From Bradyrhizobium niftali (lineage in GTDB: Bacteria; Pseudomonadota; Alphaproteobacteria; Rhizobiales; Xanthobacteraceae), in contig NZ_SPQT01000029.1 in assembly GCF_004571025.1 (NCBI RefSeq), positions 1 through 64,000 on the forward strand: 64,000 bases of DNA. The letters run 5' to 3'. The notes under the pieces are model-generated. The model worked only from the letters and a program-made list of their open reading frames with translations, was not told the origin of the DNA and did no database searches. Of the stretch, positions 27,401 through 36,103 are shown one piece after another. The first letter of the stretch is position 1, and every line of letters starts with the position of its first letter. The position numbers and the translations under genes are program-made.

Positions 27401-30400
27401 AAGAGGGCCGCACGCCGTTCGATCTTGCGCGCGGTCCGCTGATCCGCGGGCATCTGGTGCGGATGTCGGACGAGGAGCACATCTTCCTGCTGACCCAGCA
27501 TCACATCGTCTCGGACGGCTGGTCGATGGGCGTGCTGCTGCGTGAACTTAGCCAGCTTTACCGGGCGTTCGAGGCTGGGCAGGACGATCCTCTGCCGCCG
27601 CTTGCGCTCCAGTATCCGGATTACGCCGCCTGGCAACGCCACTGGCTGTCGGGGCAACGGCTGCAGAAGCAGGCGCAGTATTGGCGCAGCGCCCTGGCAG
27701 GCACGACCCGTCTTGTCTTGCCGACGGACCGCGCGCGGCCTGGCCAGCAGTCGTTTGCCGCGGCCACGATCCCGGTCGTCATCGATGCGGATCTGACGCG
27801 GGAGCTGAAGCGGCTGAGCCTGCAGCATGGCACGACGTTGTTCATGACGGTGCTGGCGGCCTGGGCGGCGGTGCTGTCGCGTCTGTCGGGGCAGGACGAT
27901 CTTGTGATTGGCGTGCCGAGCGCCAATCGGGGGCACCGCGAGATCGAAGAGCTGATCGGATTCTTCGTCAACACCCTGGCGCTACGGCTGGACCTGTCGG
28001 GCAAGCCGCGCGTGTCGGAGCTTCTGGAGCGGACGCGCCGCACGCTGCTGGCTGCGCAAGAGCATCAGGACCTGCCGTTCGAGCAGGTGGTGGAGATCGT
28101 GCAGCCGCCCCGGGCTCTTGATCACACGCCGTTATTCCAGGTGATGCTGGCCTGGGAGAACAATGAGGTTGGGTCATTGGAGCTGCCGGGGCTGAGTGTC
28201 GAAGCTGCCAGGGAGGAGATTGATCAGCTCAAGTTCGATCTGGAGCTGAGCCTTGGCGAGCATGGCGAGGAGATCGCCGGAACGCTGGCTTATGCCACGG
28301 CGCTATTTGATCAGGCGACGATCGAGCGGCAGCGTGGTTATCTGCTGGCGCTGCTGCGGGCGATGGCTGCCGATGCGCAGCAAGAGGTCCACCGGATTGA
28401 GCTGCTGTCGACCGCCGAGCGCACGTATCTGCTGGAGGAGCTGAATCGGACGGCGGCGCCATATCCTGCGGAGCGGTGCATCCACGAGCTGTTCGAGGCG
28501 CAGGTGCGCAAGGCGCCGGATGCGGTGGCGGTGGTCTGCGGTGATGAGCGGCTGAGCTATGGCGAGCTCAATGCGCGGGCCAACCGCCTGGCACATCACC
28601 TGATCGCTCTCGGGGTCAGGCCGGACCAGCCGGTTGCGATCTGCGTCGAGCGCAGTCCGATGATGGTTGTTGGGCTTTTGGCGATCATGAAGGCCGGTGG
28701 GGCGTATGTGCCGTTGGATCCGGCCTATCCCTCGGCGCGGCTGCATCAGGTGCTCGACGATGCGGCGCCGCGGCTGCTGCTGGCCGATGTGGCCGGCCGT
28801 GCCGCCTTCGGCGCAGATGTGCCGGCCAATATGAGCGTGGTGGAGCTCGATGCTGCGGCGCCGGCCTGGGCCAGCCTGTCGGAAGCGGATCCTGACCCGC
28901 GCGCGCTCAGCCTGACCTCCCGCAATCTCGCCTATGTGATCTACACCTCGGGATCCACGGGCATGCCCAAAGGGGCACAGAATGAGCATCGGGCTATCGT
29001 CAATCGCCTGATCTGGATGCAGAGCGCCTATGATCTGAAGGCAACAGACGTCGTGTTGCAGAAGACGCCATTTAGCTTCGATGTCTCGGCCTGGGAGTTC
29101 TTTTGGACTTTGCTTGAAGGGGCAACGCTGGTGGTGGCGCCGCCCGGTGCGCACAGAGATCCCGATGCATTGGTCGGCTTGATCGTCAGCCAGCGCATCA
29201 CCACGGTTCACTTCGTGCCATCCATGCTGGTCAGCTTTTTGGATGCGAAGAGTGTTGAGCGCTGCATATCGCTGCGGCGGGTTTTATGCAGCGGCGAGGC
29301 GCTCCCTGCCGCCAGTGTGCATAGAGTTCGGCACGTATTGCCCTGGACGGCCCTGCACAATCTCTACGGTCCGACTGAGGCCGCGATCGACGTTACATCC
29401 TGGAGCTGCCCGGCTGAGTTTGATAACGCTATCGTTCCGATTGGCCGTCCAATCGCCAACACGCGGGTCTACTTGCTGGATGGTCATGGCGGGTTAGTCC
29501 CCTTCGGTGCGGTCGGCGAGCTTTACATTGGCGGGGCGGGGGTGGCACGGGGCTATCTGAACCGCCCTGAACTGACGGCCGAACGGTTCATCGCCAGTCC
29601 CTTTGTCGAGGGCGATCGGCTGTACCGGACTGGCGACCTGGCACGCTACCTGCCGGACGGCAATCTTGAGTTCCTGGGCCGCAACGACGATCAGGTGAAG
29701 ATCCGCGGCTACCGCATCGAGCCGGGCGAGATCGTAGCAAAGCTTTGCGAGCACGCCTGGGTGCGCGAGGCGGTGGTGGTGGCGCGCCAGAACGGCCCCA
29801 GTGACAAGCATCTGATCGCCTATGTGGTCTGCGCGCCCGAGGCCGGCTCTGACGAGGGCGATGCAGGCGGGCTTGCGGGCGCTTTGCGCGCGCACTTGAG
29901 TGCGCGGCTGCCGGACTACATGGTGCCGAGTGCGTTCGTGCGGCTGCCGGCGCTTCCGTTGACGCTGAACGGCAAGCTCGATCGCAAGGCGCTGCCGGCC
30001 CCTCGCGACGAGGCTTATGTGCGCCGGACCTATGCACCGCCACAGGGCGAGATGGAGGCGGTTCTGGCCCAGATCTGGGCCGAGCTGCTCGGGCTGAAGC
30101 GGGTCGGACGAGACGACAACTTCTTCGAACTGGGAGGGCACTCGCTCTTGGCGGTGCAGATGATCGAGCGTCTACGGCGGCGGTCACTGCGCATCGAGGT
30201 GCGCACCTTGTTCGTCAAGCCGGTGCTGGCGGATCTGGCTGCAAGCCTGGGTCGTCATTACGAGGCGGCGGTCCCGGCCAACTTGATCACCGAGCGGACT
30301 GCGGCGATCATGCCGCAGATGTTGCCGCTGATCGAGCTGACGCAGCGCGACATCGACCGGATCATCGCCACGGTACCCGGCGGGGTTTGCAACATCCAGG

Positions 30401-33400
30401 ACATTTACGGTCTGTCGCCGCTGCAGGATGGCATCCTGTTCCATCATTTGCTAGCGGCAAAGGGCGATCCATACCTACTGCTGTCGCAGATGGCGTTTGC
30501 CGAGCGTGGGCTGCTCGATCGCTATCTTGCCGCGGTCCAGCGGGTGGTGGATCGCCATGACATCCTGCGTACCTCGTTTGTCTGGGAGGGGTTGTCGCGG
30601 CCAGCCCAGGTGGTGTGGCGGCAGGCGCGACTGGAGGTGATCGAGATTCAGCTGGATGGCGCTCACGGCACTGGCGCCGAGCAGCTCAAGGAGCGGTTTG
30701 ATCCACGTCGGCACCGCATCGAGCTTGGCCGCGCGCCACTGCTGCGGTTTGTGATTGCGCGCGAGCCCGGTAGCGCGCGCTGGCTGCTGCTGGAGCTGCA
30801 GCATCATCTCATCGGGGATCACACGACGCGCGACGTGATGCATGCTGAGGTCCGGGCGGAGCTGGAGGAGCGTGTGCATGAGCTGACGGCGCCGCAGCCA
30901 TTCCGTAATTTGGTGGCACAGGCGCATCTACGTGGTGATGCCAAGTCCGATGAAGCGTTCTTCCGGGAGCTGCTGGCCGACATCGACGAGCCGACCACGC
31001 CCTTCGGCTTGAGCGAGGTGCGCGGCGACGGTGGCGGGGTTCGAGAGGCTCATCGGATGCTGCCGCCAGCGCTCCATGCGCAGCTACGCGAACAGGCGCG
31101 TCGGCTGGGGGTGAGTCTGGCGAGCCTGTGCCATCTGGCGTGGGGACAGGTGGTGGCGCGCAGCAGCGGCCGCGAGCAGGTGGTGTTCGGCACGGTGCTG
31201 TTAGGCCGGCTGCAGGGCAGTGCTGGCGCCGACCGCGCCATGGGGCTGTTCATCAACACCCTGCCGCTGCGACTTGATCTCGATGGGACCGCCGTCGAGG
31301 CGAGCGTGCGGATGACGCACGCCCGGCTGGCCGACCTGCTGGCACATGAGCATGCTTCGCTGGCATTGGCACAGCGCTGCAGCGCTGTTGCGGCGTCGGC
31401 GCCGCTGTTCAGCACGCTGTTGAACTACCGTCACAACACGGCGCCGGCTGTGCCGGGCTCCGGGACGGATAATGTCTTGTCGGGCATGGAATGGCTGGGT
31501 GGGGAGGAACGCACCAACTATCCCCTGACCCTGTCGGTGGAGGACTTTGGCGAGGCGCTGGGCCTCACTGCGCAGGTGGCGGAGCCAGTCTCGGCGGATC
31601 GGATCTGCGGCTACATGCAGCGCGCGCTCGAGCAACTGGCAGAGGCGCTCGAGCATGCCCCGGATACGCCGGTACGTGACCTCGACATCCTGCCGGCCGA
31701 GGAGCGTACCTATCTGCTGGAGGATCTGAACCGGACGGCGAGGGCCTATCCATCGGACCTGTGCGTCCATGAGCTGTTCGAGGCGCAGGTGCAAAAGGCG
31801 CCGGAGGCGGTGGCGCTGGTCTGCGATGATGAGCGGCTGAGCTATGGCGAGCTCAATGCGCGGGCCAACCGCCTGGCACATCACCTGATCGAGCTTGGGG
31901 TCAAGCCGGACCAGCCGGTTGCGATCTGCCTCGAACGCAGTCCGGCGATGGTGGTTGGTGTCTTGGCGATCCTGAAGGCGGGCGGTGCCTATCTGCCGCT
32001 GGACCCAGCCTATCCCAGCCAGCGGCTGCATGAGGTTGTCGACGATGCCGCGCCGCGGCTGCTGCTTTGCGACGGCGTTGGTCGCGCAGCACTCCGCCCT
32101 GAGCTGCTGACCGATGTGACAGTCATCGATCTGGAGACGGCCACACCCGCCTGGGCCGAACGGGCGGCTTCAAACCCTGACCGGCGCACGCTTGGCCTCA
32201 CATCGGACCATCTCGCTTATGTAATCTACACCTCAGGCTCAACCGGAATCCCAAAGGGGGTCATGGTCCAGCATCAGGGGTTGGTCAATCTGCTGTCGGC
32301 CCAGGTCGGCCTCTTTGGCGCTTCTTCCAACAGCCGCGTCGTGCAGTTCGCCTCCATTGCTTTTGATGCAAGCGCTTGGGAGCTTGTTATGGCGTTTGGC
32401 TCCGGAGCCGCTTTGCATTTGCCTGCGGAAGAGATCCGTCAAGCGAGTAGCAAGCTATCGGATTATCTCCAAAGCGAAGCCATCACTCACGCGACATTAC
32501 CGCCCGCGTTGCTTCAGACCAGCAAGGATCCGGACGGTTTGGCTGTGCAAGTTCTCATTCTTGCTGGAGAGCTACCGAAGCCAGAACTCATCCGAAGTCT
32601 GGCCCCAGCATCAATTGTCAATGCTTACGGCCCGACCGAGGCAACCGTCTGCGCGACGATCTGGACTTGCCCGGCTGATTTTAATGGGTCGTTGGTCCCG
32701 ATCGGGCGTCCAATCGCCAACACGCGGGTGTACCTGCTGGACGGCCATGGCGCGCCCGTGCCGTTCGGTGCGGTGGGCGAGCTTTACATTGGCGGGGCGG
32801 GGGTGGCTCGGGGCTATTTGAATCGCCCTGAACTGACAGCCGAGCGGTTCATCGCCAGTCCCTTTGTCGAGGGCGACCGGCTGTACCGGACTGGCGACCT
32901 GGCACGCTACCTGCCGGACGGCAATCTTGAGTTCCTGGGCCGCAACGACGATCAGGTGAAGATCCGCGGCTACCGCATCGAGCCGGGCGAGATCGTAGCA
33001 AAGCTTTGCGAGCACGCCTTCGTGCGCGAGGCGGTGGTGGTGGCGCGCCAGAACGGCGCCGGTGACAAGCATCTGATCGCCTATGTGGTCTGCGCGCCCG
33101 AGGCCGGCTCGGACGAGGGCGATGCAGGCGGGCTTGCGGGCGCTTTGCGCGAGCACTTGAGTGCGCGGCTGCCGGATTACATGGTGCCGAGCGCGTTTGT
33201 GCGGCTGGCAGCGCTTCCGCTCACCGTGAACGGCAAGCTCGATCGCAACGCGCTGCCGGCCCCTCGCGATCAGGCCTATGCACTGGCGGCCTATGAGGCG
33301 CCGCAAGGCGCGGTCGAGACCGCGCTGGCGCAGATCTGGGCCGAGCTCCTTGGTGTCGAGCGCATCGGGCGCAACGACCACTTCTTCGAACTGGGCGGCC

Positions 33401-34362
33401 ACTCCCTCTTGGCCGTGCAGATGCTCAGTCGAGCATTAAATCTTGGGCTAAGTTTTAGCGCCATCGACATCTTCCGAGTCCCTATTCTGAAGGAGCTTGC
33501 ATCGAAGATTCGTTTGCAGGTGCAGCCCAGTAACAGGGCGGTGATTCCCGTTCGACCGACCGGATCACAGCCACCTCTCTTCTTTGTCCCCACAGGTTTT
33601 GGGGATTGTTCGTATGTCCTCGGTTTGGCAGCGGAACTGGATGCAGACTGCCCGGTCTACGCTCTGCCATGGCCCCCGTTCGATGACGTTCGTCCACCGA
33701 CTCTCGAGGCGATGGCCGCAGAGGTGATCCTTGCGATCAAACAAATCCAACCACGTGGCCCATACCGCTTTGCTGGATACTCATCAGGTGCAATCCTGGC
33801 TTATGCAATTGCCGAGCAGTTACTGAGTGGTGATGAAGTTGTGTCATTCATGGCGTTCATTGATGTTAGTCTACCTGCGGCTTCTTCAAACGGATCACTA
33901 AAGAATTTGGCGCGAGAATATGTTTTGGATCGTTGCGGAATCTTGCGCGATGCGTATCACGAGGTTTTGGAACGCGACACCGAACAATCTTCCATCTCTG
34001 AGTTGCTTGAAAAGGCGCAGCAAATAGGAGCGCTAGCTCCAGATCATGATCTTCACAATGACGTTTCGATGTATCAAAAGGTCGACACATTTCACCGCGC
34101 GCTACAATCGTATCGCGTTCCGTCGCTCGCGATTGAAATACATCAGTTCTATGCGAATGAGCCTCTCATCAGTCGTCGGGTCCCACCTGACGAACAACCC
34201 AGTAGCGACTTGCCAAACCAGGGCTGGGACCGGGTCGTGAATGCTGAGGCTATTCGTGCCGTACCGGTTCCAGGCAACCACGCAACAATGGTGAGCAATC
34301 CGGAAAACCGCCGAGTTTTGGCTCGAGCCATTTCAAAAGCCCTGATCGCGGCTGTAGAATAG
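24430..34362 (+). CDS. Three-module non-ribosomal peptide synthetase
   Basis: 3310 residues. Order: a condensation-like N-terminal piece (1-265) without the HHxxxDG motif, A1 (about 278-775), carrier (Ser833), C2 (about 883-1340, HHIVSDG with His1025), A2 (about 1349-1850), carrier (Ser1905), C3 (about 1984-2435, HHLIGDH, His2126), A3 (about 2444-2940), carrier (Ser2992), thioesterase (from about 3048, GYSSG with Ser3118, likely His3284). All three carriers have GGHSL. Specificity residues aligned by eye to GrsA: A1 D-V-Q-F-Y-A-Q-V-I, close to the proline code D-V-Q-L-I-A-H-V-V; A2 D-V-W-H-L-S-L-I-D, the serine code; A3 D-A-W-T-I-A-A-V-C, the phenylalanine type. The predicted product is an X-Ser-Phe tripeptide freed by the thioesterase, as acid or ring. 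No epimerase, MbtH, phosphopantetheinyl transferase or export gene is adjacent. The promoter suggests expression with nitrogen fixation. Confidence 0.95.
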   Translation: MSDEQVQCISGAHELLTRGEEFWRRRLEQFRRLHPPFVSSSVAAAPSRWQSSLWVSPSALAKLSPQDRSEYLVTAWLIYLARITGQKEFQLGWKPAWDGLQTDCKLVEMLIASVVPMDVCIELSHDFEEVRTTVATEVAQLRTHATYARDLIARCPTLRSVEALQSRQPWPIGIAITTESCSVADDLSTSHKAARALCGDLLTFEVCALDGSFRWHFDAARLAPNQIDRMTHHLQALLRGVMDDAGQSVGRIGVLPTDERTYLLEDLNRTAAPFSFQRCIHELFEAQVQKAPNAVAVVHNNEKLSYGELNARANRLAHHLIELGVKPDQPVAICLGRSLAMVVGVLAIMKAGGAYLPLDPAYPSARLRQIVDDAKPKLLLCDVAGQTALGAEAVADATVVELETAAPPWAERPPSNPDPVTLGLTSRHLAYVIYTSGSTGIAKGVEMSHGGLVNSLAGIGASKLRTLQFATLNFDVSCQELFICWKDGGALVLVREETRRRFSDLLEFVQREAIERLFLPFVALNHFAEVWSRQRVQLPSLRELYTAGERLHATPLLRAFFEAHPNARLINQYGSTEISVISEHRLAADPSCWSEMPHIGRPIANTRVYLLDGHGAPVPFGAVGELYIGGAGVARGYLNRPELTAERFIASPFVEGDRLYRTGDLARYLPDGNLEFLGRNDDQVKIRGYRIEPGEIVAKLCEHAWVREAVVVARQNGPSDKHLIAYVVCAPEAGSDEGDAGGLAGALREHLSARLPDYMVPSAFVRLAALPLTVNGKLDRNALPAPRDQAYALAAYEAPQGAVETALAQIWAELLGVERIGRNDHFFELGGHSLLAVQMSSRLSQAVGVDLPLSTLFARPVLTDLAASIVELLSRSGPQQLPSIAAVSRHEPLVLSFAQQRLWFLAQLNEGSTNYHIPLTLRLRGVLDRTAWQRSLDRLFARHEALRSVFVATQGKPRVEVLPPDAGLPIVDHDLRERSDAQAALLDLCHEEGRTPFDLARGPLIRGHLVRMSDEEHIFLLTQHHIVSDGWSMGVLLRELSQLYRAFEAGQDDPLPPLALQYPDYAAWQRHWLSGQRLQKQAQYWRSALAGTTRLVLPTDRARPGQQSFAAATIPVVIDADLTRELKRLSLQHGTTLFMTVLAAWAAVLSRLSGQDDLVIGVPSANRGHREIEELIGFFVNTLALRLDLSGKPRVSELLERTRRTLLAAQEHQDLPFEQVVEIVQPPRALDHTPLFQVMLAWENNEVGSLELPGLSVEAAREEIDQLKFDLELSLGEHGEEIAGTLAYATALFDQATIERQRGYLLALLRAMAADAQQEVHRIELLSTAERTYLLEELNRTAAPYPAERCIHELFEAQVRKAPDAVAVVCGDERLSYGELNARANRLAHHLIALGVRPDQPVAICVERSPMMVVGLLAIMKAGGAYVPLDPAYPSARLHQVLDDAAPRLLLADVAGRAAFGADVPANMSVVELDAAAPAWASLSEADPDPRALSLTSRNLAYVIYTSGSTGMPKGAQNEHRAIVNRLIWMQSAYDLKATDVVLQKTPFSFDVSAWEFFWTLLEGATLVVAPPGAHRDPDALVGLIVSQRITTVHFVPSMLVSFLDAKSVERCISLRRVLCSGEALPAASVHRVRHVLPWTALHNLYGPTEAAIDVTSWSCPAEFDNAIVPIGRPIANTRVYLLDGHGGLVPFGAVGELYIGGAGVARGYLNRPELTAERFIASPFVEGDRLYRTGDLARYLPDGNLEFLGRNDDQVKIRGYRIEPGEIVAKLCEHAWVREAVVVARQNGPSDKHLIAYVVCAPEAGSDEGDAGGLAGALRAHLSARLPDYMVPSAFVRLPALPLTLNGKLDRKALPAPRDEAYVRRTYAPPQGEMEAVLAQIWAELLGLKRVGRDDNFFELGGHSLLAVQMIERLRRRSLRIEVRTLFVKPVLADLAASLGRHYEAAVPANLITERTAAIMPQMLPLIELTQRDIDRIIATVPGGVCNIQDIYGLSPLQDGILFHHLLAAKGDPYLLLSQMAFAERGLLDRYLAAVQRVVDRHDILRTSFVWEGLSRPAQVVWRQARLEVIEIQLDGAHGTGAEQLKERFDPRRHRIELGRAPLLRFVIAREPGSARWLLLELQHHLIGDHTTRDVMHAEVRAELEERVHELTAPQPFRNLVAQAHLRGDAKSDEAFFRELLADIDEPTTPFGLSEVRGDGGGVREAHRMLPPALHAQLREQARRLGVSLASLCHLAWGQVVARSSGREQVVFGTVLLGRLQGSAGADRAMGLFINTLPLRLDLDGTAVEASVRMTHARLADLLAHEHASLALAQRCSAVAASAPLFSTLLNYRHNTAPAVPGSGTDNVLSGMEWLGGEERTNYPLTLSVEDFGEALGLTAQVAEPVSADRICGYMQRALEQLAEALEHAPDTPVRDLDILPAEERTYLLEDLNRTARAYPSDLCVHELFEAQVQKAPEAVALVCDDERLSYGELNARANRLAHHLIELGVKPDQPVAICLERSPAMVVGVLAILKAGGAYLPLDPAYPSQRLHEVVDDAAPRLLLCDGVGRAALRPELLTDVTVIDLETATPAWAERAASNPDRRTLGLTSDHLAYVIYTSGSTGIPKGVMVQHQGLVNLLSAQVGLFGASSNSRVVQFASIAFDASAWELVMAFGSGAALHLPAEEIRQASSKLSDYLQSEAITHATLPPALLQTSKDPDGLAVQVLILAGELPKPELIRSLAPASIVNAYGPTEATVCATIWTCPADFNGSLVPIGRPIANTRVYLLDGHGAPVPFGAVGELYIGGAGVARGYLNRPELTAERFIASPFVEGDRLYRTGDLARYLPDGNLEFLGRNDDQVKIRGYRIEPGEIVAKLCEHAFVREAVVVARQNGAGDKHLIAYVVCAPEAGSDEGDAGGLAGALREHLSARLPDYMVPSAFVRLAALPLTVNGKLDRNALPAPRDQAYALAAYEAPQGAVETALAQIWAELLGVERIGRNDHFFELGGHSLLAVQMLSRALNLGLSFSAIDIFRVPILKELASKIRLQVQPSNRAVIPVRPTGSQPPLFFVPTGFGDCSYVLGLAAELDADCPVYALPWPPFDDVRPPTLEAMAAEVILAIKQIQPRGPYRFAGYSSGAILAYAIAEQLLSGDEVVSFMAFIDVSLPAASSNGSLKNLAREYVLDRCGILRDAYHEVLERDTEQSSISELLEKAQQIGALAPDHDLHNDVSMYQKVDTFHRALQSYRVPSLAIEIHQFYANEPLISRRVPPDEQPSSDLPNQGWDRVVNAEAIRAVPVPGNHATMVSNPENRRVLARAISKALIAAVE
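26228..26946 (+). repeat. NRPS internal repeat, copy in module 1
   Basis: About 719 bases covering the end of A1 through the start of its carrier domain. It is almost identical at DNA level to 32706-33424 in module 3; by eye only a handful of changes are seen (such as GAT/GAC, GCCTGGGTG/GCCTTCGTG and CCCAGT/GCCGGT). A third, more diverged copy lies at about 29450-30150. Likeness ends sharply after the LLAVQM codons of the carrier. Confidence 0.85.
32706..33424 (+). repeat. NRPS internal repeat, copy in module 3
   Basis: The partner of 26228-26946, beginning at the GRPIANTRVYLLDGHG codons and ending in the carrier domain. The specificity-determining part of A3 just upstream is quite different from A1, so the near identity is confined to the C-terminal subdomain and carrier. 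This points to recent recombination or gene conversion. Confidence 0.85.
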
Positions 34363-34530
34363 ACCAAGAGAACTTTCTCCGAGGCCCCCGACCTTTTAAA
34401 GTGTCTGGCTTATACATGGCAGTATGCGCAAGCTGACATGAGGATCGACGAGGTCGTCGATCACATCGATGGAGATACTTTCTCAGCCGATCAAGCTCTC
34501 TTCTCCCGAGCAGGCTGGCGCTGAGGATCA
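34363..34530. other. Short spacer after the NRPS
   Basis: No terminator with a clear T-run was found. A GG-N10-GC match at about 34404 lacks the other sigma-54 bases and has no gene after it. Confidence 0.3.
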
Positions 34531-35260
34531 TCAAATATCCTCGAATGTGTCGTCTTCACTGTCCGTCTGAAGGATGGTTTGCGACAGGAGCGCGGCGGCT
34601 CTTTGAAGCGGAGGAATGAAGCGATCCAGCTCTGTGAAGCTCACTCGCGCTACGGGCACCGATACGCCAAGGCAGGCGATCAGTTCCCGGTCCGGGGAAA
34701 CGATGGGGACCGCGCAGCCGACGACGCCCTTCACGTATTCCTCATTGGTTTTGGCCCATCCGCGACGGCGGGTTTCCTCGAGAAGCTTCAGGAGGGTTTC
34801 GAGATCCACGACGGTGTTGTCGGTGTACCGCGTCAAAGCGAGCGAGCGGCATAACTGCTCGCGCGCCCTCTCGGGTAACCGGCTCATGTAGATCTTGCCA
34901 GTCGAGGTGCAGTGAAGTGGAGCAGCCTCGCCGGGATTGAATTGAAGTCCCTGCGGCTGAGACACCCGTACGCTGTCGACGTAAGCGACAACATTGTCGC
35001 GCACGACGCCAATTTCGCACTGTTCGCCGATCTCGCTGGCGACTGCGCGCAGCACCGCATGTCGCCGGGCCAGGATGCCATCGTCCGCCTCATCGGCGCG
35101 ATCCTGCTCGAAAAGAACGACGAATGGGCCGTCCAGCGCGCTCGCTACATGACACTGGAAACCATCGCGCCATTGAGCGATGATCCGACCGTCAGCCTTC
35201 AGGCTATCGCCAGCTGACCAGCCCGGCTCTCGCCGGCGAACGCGGTGACCCGCAGCCAGC
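34531..35260 (-). pseudogene. IclR-family regulator lacking its DNA-binding domain
   Basis: The frame keeps the whole IclR effector domain: LRAVASEIGEQCEIGVVRDN, VVAYVDSVRV, the helix-strand PLHCTSTGKIYMSRLP, TRYTDNTVVDLETLL and VGCAVPIVSPDRELIACLG. Upstream the open frame runs back to about 35260, but this part (HVASALDGPFVVLFEQDRAD...) is not a winged helix, and no N-terminal HTH is present on either side. So the regulator has lost its head, probably by deletion. A short protein could start at the GTG at 35055 but could not bind DNA by the usual domain. Confidence 0.7.
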
Positions 35261-35845
35261 TACACCACGCTAGGGGACACGATCCTGACTCGCTTTGGTC
35301 TACGGGTCTTCGCATCAGGTAAGTGAATGAATCCGCGGCTACTCGAGTGGGCTATTCGAGCCGAAAGCCTAAACCTCATCAGCGTTGCCAAGCGCATTAG
35401 CGGATCGACCCGCGGGCGCGTCGACGCCATGCTAGTCCAAGCGGGCGCCGTTAGCCACATGTCTAAGGGCACTGGCCCGAGTCGCGAAAACCGAATTGCA
35501 CCTGTACTAGCCAAGTCGAGAGTTAATTCTCCGCCACCCCGGTAGAGATCTGGCTCAAGCCGTCGAACTTCTCGACAATCGCCGACCCGCTGCCCGGGAC
35601 GATTCATGGCGCTGATCTACGATCAGGGGACGTACGAAATATCGTCTCCAGATCGTGGCGCTTTGCAAGACGGACTGTGATGAACTGGTCCGGGAGTTTA
35701 GGTTTGTCAACTGCTAAAGGTCCGTGTGCACGAGGTGTGACCAGGATATAGAACATCGGAGATACGATATGACGGGCAATTGGCCGAGCTGGCATATCGC
35801 ACGTTGGGGCTGCAGGATTAAGCAGTTCGAGCCTGGAGCCCGGGC
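35261..35845. other. Stretch without a supported gene
   Basis: Only short, overlapping frames on both strands. Nothing resembles a known family and no regulatory motif was recognised. Confidence 0.35.
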
Positions 35846-36103
35846 TTGTCCGAGAGGAACGCAGTCAATCCTCCGACGCCGTCGTGGAGGGGATGCGCTC
35901 CGCCTCAAGATAGAGCCGCGGCGCTTACCAACCCGCCACCGACTTCGGATGTGGGGGCGCCAACGGGGGACGAAATCAACGCAGCAAAGCGAAAATTGGG
36001 GAGCCTCCTTGAGGAGCTTGAAACTTGTCGTCGAGCGGCCAGGCACGCCCGGGACTTGCCCGAGGCGCAAGAGCTGATCGACCAAGTCGTCAGGCAGGCT
36101 TAG
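35846..36103 (+). CDS. Hypothetical protein with helical C-terminus
   Basis: An 85-codon frame whose second half is convincingly protein-like (DEINAAKRKLGSLLEELETC, then DLPEAQELIDQVVRQA), a charged two-helix segment. The first 35 residues are Pro/Arg-rich and may lie before the true start or reflect decay. No function can be suggested. Confidence 0.4.
   Translation: MSERNAVNPPTPSWRGCAPPQDRAAALTNPPPTSDVGAPTGDEINAAKRKLGSLLEELETCRRAARHARDLPEAQELIDQVVRQA

Noticed and set aside
26200..33402. Several 200-300 codon minus-strand frames inside the NRPS
   Set aside because: They mirror the repeated A-domain DNA and share composition typical of antisense frames; the sense strand encodes clear NRPS domains throughout.
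34403..34419. GG-N10-GC match after the NRPS
   Set aside because: The -24 and -12 boxes are otherwise poor, there is no activator site, and no gene follows on that strand.
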